The translations under genes and the position numbers were made by a program. The notes beneath the pieces were generated by a model, which worked only from the letters and a program-made list of their open reading frames with translations, did no database searches and was not told the DNA's origin. 18,507 bases of DNA from Candidatus Melainabacteria bacterium (GTDB lineage Bacteria > Cyanobacteriota > Vampirovibrionia > 2-02-FULL-35-15): NCBI GenBank assembly GCA_023250175.1, contig JAHFBD010000008.1:1-18507 (forward strand), given 5' to 3'. Shown in pieces: positions 7,724-14,634 of this stretch (position 1 is its first letter; each line of letters begins with the position of its first letter).

Positions 7724-8236
7724 ATGAGTGAATCCAAAAGTAAAGTTCTTGTTTTAAATGCATCCTATGAACCTTTAAATGTTTGTAGTTGGCGAAGAGC
7801 TGTGGTCTTGATTTTTAAAGGTAAAGCAGAACAAATTGAACACAATGGAAAAGTTATATATAAAGATCTTGAGGTTCCAACAGTTATTCGTTTAAGAAGA
7901 TATATAAAAGCACCATACAAAGAAATACCACTAACAAGAAGAAATTTAATGTATAGAGATCATTATTCTTGTCAGTATTGTGGACATAAAACTCCAGATT
8001 TAACGATTGATCATGTAATTCCTACAAGTCGAGGTGGTACAAATACCTGGGATAACGTTGTGGCTTGTTGTCAAAAATGCAATGTAAAAAAAGGTAATCA
8101 TACTCCAAAAGAGGCAAGCATGCATCTTTTAAAACACCCAAGGGTTCCGCATGGGCATTTATATTTTGAAGTAACCAGGTTAGCGGTTTCATATTTCCCG
8201 CATTGGCAAAAGTATATTATTGGAATGAGTGCATAA
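7724..8236 (+). CDS. HNH endonuclease-family protein, cyanobacterial type
   Basis: This 170-aa protein has an N-terminal segment (VLNASYEPLNVCSWRRAVVL) and an EIPLTRRNLMYRD segment typical of a small HNH family that is, to my knowledge, highly conserved in Cyanobacteria. A C-terminal zinc-stabilised HNH fold follows: Cys83-x2-Cys86 and Cys116-x2-Cys119 are the probable zinc ligands, with Asp96-His97 (IDHVIP) and Asn111 (WDN) at the metal and catalytic positions. HNH proteins cut or nick nucleic acid. The substrate and cellular role of this housekeeping-like family are not established as far as I know. It stands alone between divergent purF and the downstream permease, with no phage or restriction genes nearby. 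The upstream AGGGT is a weak ribosome-binding match. Confidence 0.92.
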   Translation: MSESKSKVLVLNASYEPLNVCSWRRAVVLIFKGKAEQIEHNGKVIYKDLEVPTVIRLRRYIKAPYKEIPLTRRNLMYRDHYSCQYCGHKTPDLTIDHVIPTSRGGTNTWDNVVACCQKCNVKKGNHTPKEASMHLLKHPRVPHGHLYFEVTRLAVSYFPHWQKYIIGMSA

Positions 8237-8297
8237 GATAAATCTATTGTTACTACCTAGTCAGCGTAATATTTCTAAGCAAATAACTTATAAGATA

Positions 8298-8327
8298 AGA
8301 TTTTATCCGATTTATTCGGTAAAATCT
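8298..8327 (+). other. Bulged inverted repeat downstream of the HNH gene
   Basis: AGATTTTA-T-CCGA (8298-8310) and TCGGTAAAATCT (8316-8327) form a 12-bp stem with one unpaired T and a 5-base loop. No T-run follows on either strand, so it is not a classical intrinsic terminator. It may be a 3' end-stabilising structure for the HNH transcript or part of a leader for the next gene. Confidence 0.55.
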
Positions 8328-8360
8328 GTGGGGTGTTATAAATAGCAGATTGGAAGCACT

Positions 8361-8429
8361 ATGGAAAGCCGGTTTTGGGAGCACCACGAAAAAAACGGCG
8401 GTAGTAGAAAACTTATTGTAGACTTATAG
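8361..8429 (+). CDS. Possible 22-aa upstream ORF or leader peptide of the permease
   Basis: An ATG-initiated ORF of 22 codons, beginning Met-Glu-Ser-Arg-Phe-Trp-Glu-His-His, stops at TAG 8427-8429, only three bases before the permease ATG and in the same frame. GGAAG at 8352-8356 lies four bases before its ATG and is a better ribosome-binding match than anything in front of the permease, so translational coupling is conceivable. The region is notably richer in GC (about 47 percent over 8328-8407 by hand count) than the rest of the spacer. A second frame (8342-8404) without a standard start also has protein-like character and ends in a basic run. Whether either is translated, or whether this is a structured RNA, cannot be decided here. 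Confidence 0.3.
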   Translation: MESRFWEHHEKNGGSRKLIVDL

Positions 8430-8432
8430 TTA

Positions 8433-9362
8433 ATGAAAGCTTTATTGTTCGGTATATTTAAGATTCTTTTTACAACTTTTATTGTTGCATCTATAACTTT
8501 TTGTTTAATGCACCTGGTTCCAGGTAGTCCATTTAGCCAAAACAAAGCATTACCAAAGGAAATTCTTTTTAATCTTGAAGCAAAGTATCACTTAAATGAA
8601 CCAATTTACAAACAATATATTTTTTACTTTATTGGGTTATTAAAAGGTGATCTTGGACCCTCTTTAAAATATGTGAATCGTTCAGTAAATGAAATTTTAT
8701 TTTCAGCATTGCCAGTGTCCCTTACTTTAGGATGTTTAGCCTTATTAATATCTGTTCCGCTTGGGCTTTTTGCTGGAATTTTATCAGCGGTGTTAAGTCA
8801 TACAAAAATAAAAAATAAAATAGGATATCTAGGAAATGTTTTGGTAATTCTAATTACTTGTGGTGTTTCAATACCAACTTTTTTAATAGGGACGTTATTG
8901 ATAAATATATTTGGATTAAAGTTGAAAATATTACCTGTTGCTTTGTGGGAAAGCCCTTACCATATGATTTTGCCAGCAATTACACTTTCTTTTTTACCAA
9001 TGGCATATATAGCTAGAATAATTCGTTCTCAGATGCTTGAACAATTTGGTGAGGACTATATTCGAACTGCTCTTGTAAAAGGACTTTCGTTTAATAAAAT
9101 AATCTATAAACATGCTTTTAAAAATTGCTTAGTTTCCGTAGTTACTATTTTAGGTCCGATAATTGCTATTTTAATTACAGGTTCATTTGTTGTTGAGTAT
9201 ATCTTTGCAATACCAGGAATGGGTAGATATTTTATAACAGCGTTTACTAACAGGGATTACTTTTTAATAAGTGGTACAGCTATTATATTTTCATTTATTC
9301 TTACAACTTTAAATGTAATTGTTGATGGACTATATAGAAAAATTGATCCGAGAATTAATTAA
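8433..9362 (+). CDS. OppB/DppB-type ABC transporter permease
   Basis: This is a 309-aa inner-membrane protein with about six hydrophobic segments, a normal length for the OppB/DppB family that imports peptides, nickel or similar solutes. The N-terminus (ITFCLMHLVPGSPF) matches the family signature ahead of the extracytoplasmic part. The loop EDYIRTALVKGLSFNK, followed by an H-A-x-K-N segment near residues 207-228, is the EAA motif that contacts the ATPase. The C-terminal FAIPGMGRYFITAFTNRDY is also typical. A stop codon in frame four codons upstream fixes the start at or after this ATG. No second permease, ATPase or binding protein is next to it: the following gene is convergent. Its partners must be encoded elsewhere, or it works with another system. 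The substrate cannot be predicted. Confidence 0.93.
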   Translation: MKALLFGIFKILFTTFIVASITFCLMHLVPGSPFSQNKALPKEILFNLEAKYHLNEPIYKQYIFYFIGLLKGDLGPSLKYVNRSVNEILFSALPVSLTLGCLALLISVPLGLFAGILSAVLSHTKIKNKIGYLGNVLVILITCGVSIPTFLIGTLLINIFGLKLKILPVALWESPYHMILPAITLSFLPMAYIARIIRSQMLEQFGEDYIRTALVKGLSFNKIIYKHAFKNCLVSVVTILGPIIAILITGSFVVEYIFAIPGMGRYFITAFTNRDYFLISGTAIIFSFILTTLNVIVDGLYRKIDPRIN

Positions 9363-9383
9363 AAAAATAAGAAATAAAAAGAA

Positions 9384-10514
9384 CTATTTTTTTCCAGCAG
9401 TTAACTGAAGATTGTTGGCTGATAATTTTTTAATTACTTTTTCCGTTACAGTTAATGTCATTTCAATATCTCTATCACTAACAAAGCCAAGGTGCCCAAC
9501 CCTAAAGATTTTATCTTTTAAGGTATCTTGCCCATTGGCGACAGTTATATCCCAATCTTTTTTATAAGCAGCTCTTATATCAGGTACAGAGACTCCTTCT
9601 GGGGGATAAATTGCAGTTATTGCTGCACTTGCATCTTTATCTTCTGTTAAAAGATTTAAACCAAGCTCTTTTAGTCCCGCTCTAAGCCTGTTTTTCAATC
9701 GGTCATGTCTTTTAATAAGATTTTCTAATCCTTCATTCTTCATCATTTCAAATGCTTTTTTTAATGAACAAATAAAAGATACATTGGGTGTAAAAGGGGT
9801 AGTTTGCTCATCTAAAGATTTTTTCTGTTTTCCAAAATCCCAATAAAACTTAGGACATTTTGATCTTTTATAAAAATCCCATGCTTTTTGGCTTACATAT
9901 ATAAAGCTTAATCCTGGAGGTATCATAAACCCTTTTTGAGAACCAGAAATAACAATATCTAACCCCCAATTATCAATTTCAAGATTCATGCACCCTAAAC
10001 TTGTTACAGCATCTACTATTAAGAGTGCCCCATGTGCTTTTACAATCTTCCCCATTTTTTCTAAATCATTTGCAGCCCCTGTAGATGTTTCACTATGAGT
10101 AACCGTAACAATCTTTATTTCTTTGTTTTTATCTTCAGCTAATCGCTGTTCTAGAGTATTTGGAGCTATAACTTTACCAGGCTCTGCTGAAATTATTTCA
10201 ACATTTGCACCAAAAGTCTGAGCAATTTGACTAAATCTTTTTCCAAAAACACCAATAACTAAAGACAAGACTTTATCACCTGGTGATAAAGAATTAGCTA
10301 TTGCAGCTTCCATTGCACCTGTTCCACTGGCAGTATAAATAAACACATCTGAGTTTTTAGTCTTCCCAAGCCATTTTAAATCTTCAATACAAGACATAAA
10401 GATGTCTGAAAACTCTTTAGATCTATGTCCAATCGGATGTCTTGCTAACTCTACTAATACACTTTCAGGGACAGGTGTAGGGCCAGGGATCATTAAAAAA
10501 CTCTTATCTTGCAT
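9384..10514 (-). CDS. PLP-dependent class V aminotransferase (alanine/serine-glyoxylate aminotransferase-like)
   Basis: I chose the ATG at 10514 (376 aa) because AGGTG lies six bases upstream, an excellent ribosome-binding site. The in-frame GTG at 10523 lies inside that site. The N-terminus (MIPGPTPVPESVLVELARHPIGHRSKEF) and the TASGTGAMEAAIAN segment are characteristic of the family often labelled soluble hydrogenase 42-kDa subunit or alanine-glyoxylate aminotransferase in Cyanobacteria. The PLP-binding lysine is Lys194 in SGSQKGFMIPPG, and Asp168 in IVDAVTS should contact the PLP ring. Likely reactions are transamination of alanine or serine with glyoxylate or a phosphorylated hydroxypyruvate-type substrate, feeding serine/glycine metabolism. 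The exact substrate is not visible. The gene is divergent from hisB across an 85-94 bp spacer carrying an inverted repeat. Confidence 0.92.
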   Translation of the reverse strand: MQDKSFLMIPGPTPVPESVLVELARHPIGHRSKEFSDIFMSCIEDLKWLGKTKNSDVFIYTASGTGAMEAAIANSLSPGDKVLSLVIGVFGKRFSQIAQTFGANVEIISAEPGKVIAPNTLEQRLAEDKNKEIKIVTVTHSETSTGAANDLEKMGKIVKAHGALLIVDAVTSLGCMNLEIDNWGLDIVISGSQKGFMIPPGLSFIYVSQKAWDFYKRSKCPKFYWDFGKQKKSLDEQTTPFTPNVSFICSLKKAFEMMKNEGLENLIKRHDRLKNRLRAGLKELGLNLLTEDKDASAAITAIYPPEGVSVPDIRAAYKKDWDITVANGQDTLKDKIFRVGHLGFVSDRDIEMTLTVTEKVIKKLSANNLQLTAGKK

Positions 10515-10523
10515 TTTTACCAC
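10515..10523 (-). promoter_or_regulatory. Ribosome-binding site deciding the aminotransferase start
   Basis: The minus strand reads TTAGGTGGTAAAAATG. AGGTG is complementary to the 16S rRNA 3' end and lies six bases before the ATG at 10514. This argues against the upstream GTG as start. It is one of only two strong Shine-Dalgarno matches in the window. Confidence 0.7.
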
Positions 10524-10549
10524 CTAAACATTACATTTTTATAAAATTC

Positions 10550-10579
10550 TTTATATCCACCAAAAACGTGGAATATAAA
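10550..10579. promoter_or_regulatory. Inverted repeat in the aminotransferase/hisB divergent spacer (candidate operator)
   Basis: TTTATATCCAC (10550-10560) and GTGG-A-ATATAAA (10568-10579) are complementary over 11 bp with one extra A, around a 7-base CAAAAAC loop. Its central position between divergent genes suits an operator. An RNA hairpin in the hisB leader is the alternative. Confidence 0.45.
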
Positions 10580-10608
10580 TATAGTAATCCAATTAAGAGG
10601 AAAATAAA

Positions 10609-11223
10609 ATGTCAAACCAAGAAAAAATTACAAAGCAAGAGAGAAAATCAAAAATAGAGCGTAGAACTAATGAGACAAGCATTACTTGTAGTTTAAACCT
10701 GGATGGAACAGGACAAGGGATAATTGTTACAGGAATACCTTTTTTTGATCATATGTTAAATCAATTAAAGAGACATAGTTTTATTGATTTGGATTTAAGT
10801 GCAAGTGGAGATTTAGAAATAGACTCACATCATACGGTAGAAGATGTAGGAATAGTTTTAGGCTTAGCTTTTAAAGAAGCTTTAGGAGAAAGAATTGGAA
10901 TAGTTCGTTATGCTAATTCAAAGGTTCCATTAGATGAAGCCTGTGTAGAAAGTGTCTTAGATCTTTGTACCAGACCATTTATTTATTATGACTTAAAGTT
11001 TAATAAGGAAAAAATAAACAACTTTGAGCTTGAATTAAATCTTGAGTTTTGGAAAGCATTTGCATTTAATGCACCATTTACATTACACTTACGACAGATA
11101 TCAGGTATTAACTCTCACCATATAATAGAGGCTGGCTTTAAAGCATTTGCTATAGCATTTGATCATGCAAAACAATTTGATTTAAGGATACAAGGCTCAC
11201 GATCTACTAAAGGAGCTATGTAA
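10609..11223 (+). CDS. hisB: Imidazoleglycerol-phosphate dehydratase
   Basis: HisB removes water from imidazole glycerol phosphate to give imidazole acetol phosphate in histidine synthesis. At 204 aa this is the single-domain dehydratase, without the phosphatase domain fused in E. coli. The metal-binding motifs IDSHHTVEDVG and GINSHHIIEAGF are both present, as is FFDHMLNQLKRHSF near the N-terminus. The charged N-terminus (about 20 Lys/Glu-rich residues before the catalytic domain) is slightly longer than usual. AGAGG about eight bases upstream is a good ribosome-binding site. No other his gene is adjacent, so the pathway is dispersed in this genome. Confidence 0.97.
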   Translation: MSNQEKITKQERKSKIERRTNETSITCSLNLDGTGQGIIVTGIPFFDHMLNQLKRHSFIDLDLSASGDLEIDSHHTVEDVGIVLGLAFKEALGERIGIVRYANSKVPLDEACVESVLDLCTRPFIYYDLKFNKEKINNFELELNLEFWKAFAFNAPFTLHLRQISGINSHHIIEAGFKAFAIAFDHAKQFDLRIQGSRSTKGAM

Positions 11224-11251
11224 TCAGCTTGCTCTCAGCATACATGTTTTT
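11218..11251 (+). terminator. Weak terminator-like structure between hisB and the YhhQ gene
   Basis: ATGTA (11218-11222) can pair with TACAT (11241-11245), with an inner GCT/AGC pairing, followed by GTTTTTA. The stem is short and interrupted. It overlaps the hisB stop codon and reaches the end of the convergent gene. Confidence 0.25.
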
Positions 11252-11933
11252 ATTTGTCTGCAATTACAAAAGGATTAAAGTCTGTTTTATAATCAAAATA
11301 ATCTTCATGCTCTTTGTCTTTGAGAAAAGCTATAACCCAATAAGTAAAAGGTGTGGCAAGCACCTCCCATAATACTTTTAATATAAAATTTGTAATCATT
11401 ACAGAATAAATCAGATGCCATGGAAAAGCACTAAGACCAGCAAAAGCAAGTGGGTAAAAAATCATACTATCTACAAGCTGTCCTACTATTGTAGAGCCAA
11501 TAGTTCGTGTCCATAGAAGCTTCCCTTTTGTCCAAATTTTCATCTTTGCAAGTACAAATGAATTAACAAACTCTCCTATCCAAAAAGCAAAGATTGATGA
11601 AATTGCAGCTCTATAACTATTGCTGAAAATTAATTCATATGCTTTTTGGTTTGGCCATCCATGAGCAGGTGGAAGCGCTATCATGATTTGTACAAAAAAT
11701 ACTGAAACCAATAATGCAACAAACCCAATCCAGATAACTCTTCGGGATTTTGAATAGCCATATACTTCAGTTAAAATATCCCCGATTAAATATGAAAGAG
11801 GAAAAAGAATTACACCCGCAGTAAATGAAATACCTTCAATCTGAGCAATTTTACTGTTTCCAGCAAAGTTAGATAAAATCAAAGTAACAACAAAAGTAAC
11901 CGTAGCTAAGTCAAGATATTTATAGTTTTTCAT
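11250..11933 (-). CDS. yhhQ: YhhQ-family queuosine precursor transporter
   Basis: This is a hydrophobic protein of 227 aa from the ATG at 11933. A TTG at 11942 would add three residues; neither start has a clear Shine-Dalgarno sequence. About six membrane segments are visible. Family features of the YhhQ/DUF165 group are LILSNFAG near the N-terminus, LFPLSYLIGDILTEVYGYSK with its acidic DxxxExYG core, the FWIGEFVNSF segment, and GQLVDSMIFYP. Members import preQ0/preQ1-type queuosine precursors across the inner membrane. It is the last gene of the gatC-pyrG-yhhQ run, starting 17 bp after the pyrG stop, so it is probably cotranscribed. QueC, which makes preQ0, is encoded in the same window, which suggests that synthesis and salvage coexist. 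Confidence 0.88.
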   Translation of the reverse strand: MKNYKYLDLATVTFVVTLILSNFAGNSKIAQIEGISFTAGVILFPLSYLIGDILTEVYGYSKSRRVIWIGFVALLVSVFFVQIMIALPPAHGWPNQKAYELIFSNSYRAAISSIFAFWIGEFVNSFVLAKMKIWTKGKLLWTRTIGSTIVGQLVDSMIFYPLAFAGLSAFPWHLIYSVMITNFILKVLWEVLATPFTYWVIAFLKDKEHEDYFDYKTDFNPFVIADK

Positions 11934-11950
11934 GATTTGCAAATTTAAAA

Positions 11951-13621
11951 CTAACTGTTAGAAATACTATTTTCATTTATAGTGGATTGTTCATTGCTAA
12001 CTTCCAGTGGGATTCCTAAAATGGTCTTCATAAAACCTAAAAATAAAGGATGTGGTTTTGATGGCCTTGATTTGAACTCTGGATGAAATTGGCTTGCTAG
12101 AAACCAAGGGTGATTCTTTAACTCTATGAGTTCTACTAAGTTATTATCTGGTGAACTTCCTGAAAAAACCATACCACTTAAAGAAAATCTTTCACGGTAA
12201 AAGTTGTTTAGCTCATACCTGTGTCTGTGACGTTCATATATGATTTCTTCTTGATAAACAGTTCTTGATTTTGTCCCGGGGAGTAGTACACATGGATATT
12301 TGCCAAGCCGCATTGTGCCACCTTTTTGAGTTATATTTTCTTGATCTGGCATTAAATCAATAACTGGATGTAAGGTATCGGGGGCAAACTCTGTACTGTT
12401 TGCTCCGATTAATCCACAGACATTTCTTGCAAATTCAATTACAGCACATTGCATCCCAAGGCATAGACCAAGATATGGAATTTTGTTTTCTCTTGCATGT
12501 TTAATAGCATTGATTTTTCCTTCAATACCACGATCGCCAAATCCTCCTGGAACAACAATACCATCTACTCCAGAGAAAACCTCTTCAAGATTAGTGTTTG
12601 ATTCTAAATCATCAGATAGTATCCATTTTATTTCTACATCAACTCCTACATGTGCACCAGCATGATTAATAGATTCCACCACACTAATATAGGAGTCAGA
12701 GAGTTTAATGTATTTTCCTACAACAGCAATTTTCACAATAGTTTTACCACCAACACCAGTAGGTTTTTTAAGCTTGTTTGCTAGCTCTTGCCAGCTGGTT
12801 AAGTCAGGAGGATCACTAACCAGGCAAAGTTTGTCTAAGATTCTTTCAGCAAGCCCTTCTTTTTCCAGAGCTACAGGTACTTCATAAATAGATTTTTGAT
12901 CTTTGCATTCAATTACTGATTCGAAAGCAACGTCAGTATAGAGAGATAGTTTTTCTTTGATAGCTTTTGGAATTACTTTTTCAGTTCTACAGACTAAAAT
13001 ATCTGGTTGAATACCTTTTCCTCTTAAAATTTCTACACTGTGTTGAGTAGGTTTTGTTTTGATTTCGCTTGTTGCTTTTAAATTAGGAAGTAGTGTGACA
13101 TGAACATAAGCTACATTTTCACGTCCTACATCGTTCCTGAATTGTCGTATCGATTCCAGGAATATTAACCCTTCAATATCACCAACTGTTCCACCAACTT
13201 CTACTATAACGATATCTGCACTGGAAGTGGTGGCTGCTCTTCTAATTCTTTCTTTGATTTCATTGGAAACGTGTGGAACCATTTGAACTGTTCCACCAAG
13301 ATAGTCACCGGCTCTTTCTCTGTTAATTACGGATTGATATATGCTTCCGGCAGTAATATTGTTTATTTGGCTGAGATCCGTGTCTATAAATCTTTCATAA
13401 TGTCCAAGATCAAGGTCGGTTTCTGCCCCATCATCAGTAACAAAAACTTCCCCGTGTTGATATGGTGACATTGTTCCAGGATCAACATTTAAATAAGGGT
13501 CCATTTTTTGAATAGTGACTGAAAATTTCCTGGCTCTTAAAAGACACCCAAGGGAAGCAGCTAGGATGCCTTTTCCAAGACTACTTACAACACCACCAGT
13601 AACAAAAATATACTTAGTCAT
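11951..13621 (-). CDS. pyrG: CTP synthase
   Basis: PyrG converts UTP, ATP and glutamine to CTP. The protein is 556 aa, a standard length. The synthetase domain begins with the nearly invariant KYIFVTGGVVSSLGKGI and includes MDPYLNVDPGTMSPYQHGEV and the nucleotide-site segment EVGGTVGDIE. The C-terminal class I glutamine amidotransferase domain has the nucleophile Cys387 in GLCLGMQ and the HPEF motif near residue 523. The last 20 or so residues are a Ser/Asn-rich tail beyond the conserved domain. The ATG is preceded by TAAGG at short spacing and by gatC 10 bp upstream, so cotranscription is likely. Nothing appears damaged. Confidence 0.98.
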   Translation of the reverse strand: MTKYIFVTGGVVSSLGKGILAASLGCLLRARKFSVTIQKMDPYLNVDPGTMSPYQHGEVFVTDDGAETDLDLGHYERFIDTDLSQINNITAGSIYQSVINRERAGDYLGGTVQMVPHVSNEIKERIRRAATTSSADIVIVEVGGTVGDIEGLIFLESIRQFRNDVGRENVAYVHVTLLPNLKATSEIKTKPTQHSVEILRGKGIQPDILVCRTEKVIPKAIKEKLSLYTDVAFESVIECKDQKSIYEVPVALEKEGLAERILDKLCLVSDPPDLTSWQELANKLKKPTGVGGKTIVKIAVVGKYIKLSDSYISVVESINHAGAHVGVDVEIKWILSDDLESNTNLEEVFSGVDGIVVPGGFGDRGIEGKINAIKHARENKIPYLGLCLGMQCAVIEFARNVCGLIGANSTEFAPDTLHPVIDLMPDQENITQKGGTMRLGKYPCVLLPGTKSRTVYQEEIIYERHRHRYELNNFYRERFSLSGMVFSGSSPDNNLVELIELKNHPWFLASQFHPEFKSRPSKPHPLFLGFMKTILGIPLEVSNEQSTINENSISNS

Positions 13622-13631
13622 AACCTTATAA

Positions 13632-13916
13632 TTATTCCCCTATTTTGGGTACCCTAAAAAAACCATATTCTTCATGTGGAGCATTCTTCAACATATCTTC
13701 TCTTTCAAATTGTTTCTTTGTAACATCTTCTCTCATAACATTTACTGTAGGAATTGGTTGAGTCATGGGTTCTATACCGGTAGTATTTACTTCATTTAGC
13801 TGATCAATATAATCTAATATTTTAGAGAGTTGATTTGTGTATAACTCTTTTTCTTCTTCAGTTAAATTTAACCTTGCTAGTTTTGCTACATGTTCTACTT
13901 GTTCTTTTGTAATCAT
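13632..13916 (-). CDS. gatC: Aspartyl/glutamyl-tRNA amidotransferase subunit C
   Basis: This 94-aa protein is the expected size for GatC, the small subunit that holds GatA and GatB together in the amidotransferase converting Glu-tRNA(Gln) or Asp-tRNA(Asn) to the amide forms. The N-terminus EQVEHVAKLARLNLTEEE and the downstream VNTTGIEPMTQP and VMREDVT segments are diagnostic, as is the C-terminal FFRVPKI. GatA and GatB are not in the window. It heads the minus-strand cluster with pyrG and yhhQ. No Shine-Dalgarno sequence is evident before the ATG. Confidence 0.95.
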   Translation of the reverse strand: MITKEQVEHVAKLARLNLTEEEKELYTNQLSKILDYIDQLNEVNTTGIEPMTQPIPTVNVMREDVTKKQFEREDMLKNAPHEEYGFFRVPKIGE

Positions 13917-13999
13917 AATGAAAGTATTGTATCAAATAATAAGACATCTTAAAATTAGTGACTATATAGTAAAAAGTATCATAATATCTTAGTCTTACA

Positions 14000-14566
14000 A
14001 TGGTTAAAGTTTTAAAACGAGCATTTTTTGAAAGACCAACTCTTGAGGTTGCTCCAGAACTTCTTGGTAAAGAAATTATATTAAAACAGAGTAAAAAAAA
14101 ATATAAATTAGGAATAATTGTTGAGGTTGAAGCATATACACATGATGATCCAGCATGTCATGCAGCTCGTGGAAAAACACCAAGAAATGAAGTAATGTTT
14201 GGTCGGGGAGGGTTTAGTTATGTATATTTTATTTATGGTATGTATTATTGCCTTAATTTTGTAACAGAAAAGGCAGATATTCCAGGTGCTGTATTGATAC
14301 GTGCTTTAGAAGTTTGTGATGAAGATGATATACGTGTAGCTAGTGGACCGGGAAAGCTATGTAATTATTTAAAAGTGACAAAGGAGCATAATAAAATAGA
14401 TTGTTGTAATAAAGACAGTTCTTTAATTGTTGTAGACAATAATTATTATAAGGATAAGCAATTCTCAATTATTCAGACTAATAGGATTGGAATATCAAAA
14501 GCTGCTGATTATCCTTGGAGATGGTATATAAAAGAAAGTAAAGCTGTCTCTAAAATATTGTCATAG
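14000..14566 (+). CDS. mpg: DNA-3-methyladenine glycosylase (AAG/MPG family)
   Basis: This 188-aa protein is a compact bacterial member of the alkyladenine DNA glycosylase family, which flips out and excises alkylated purines and hypoxanthine to start base excision repair. Visible signatures are RPTLEVAPELLGKE near the N-terminus, IVEVEAYTHDDPACHA with the catalytic Glu, RGKTPRNEVMFGRGG, and YVYFIYGMYYCLNFVTE with the Tyr-rich pocket. ASGPGKLC and NRIGISKA-x5-WRWY close the active site. The gene is divergent from gatC over an 83-bp AT-rich spacer and lies 68 bp upstream of the histidine kinase on the same strand. No Shine-Dalgarno sequence is seen. Confidence 0.95.
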   Translation: MVKVLKRAFFERPTLEVAPELLGKEIILKQSKKKYKLGIIVEVEAYTHDDPACHAARGKTPRNEVMFGRGGFSYVYFIYGMYYCLNFVTEKADIPGAVLIRALEVCDEDDIRVASGPGKLCNYLKVTKEHNKIDCCNKDSSLIVVDNNYYKDKQFSIIQTNRIGISKAADYPWRWYIKESKAVSKILS

Positions 14567-14634
14567 TTTATGTAAATGATCTTTATATATTAATAGATGT
14601 AATAATTATGTAACCAGTTCTGAGTGTAATAAAT

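Noticed and set aside
8342..8404. Short protein-like frame ending in a basic run (RKKRR) before the permease
   Set aside because: There is no ATG, GTG or TTG start in this frame after the upstream stop, and I recognise no family. It is kept only as a note in the leader finding.
9398..9407. Perfect palindrome CAGTTAACTG near the end of the aminotransferase gene
   Set aside because: It lies inside the coding sequence, is short, and has no adjoining T-run in a useful position.
10515..10523. GTG at 10523 as the aminotransferase start
   Set aside because: It overlaps the strong AGGTG ribosome-binding site of the ATG at 10514, and family members start near the latter.
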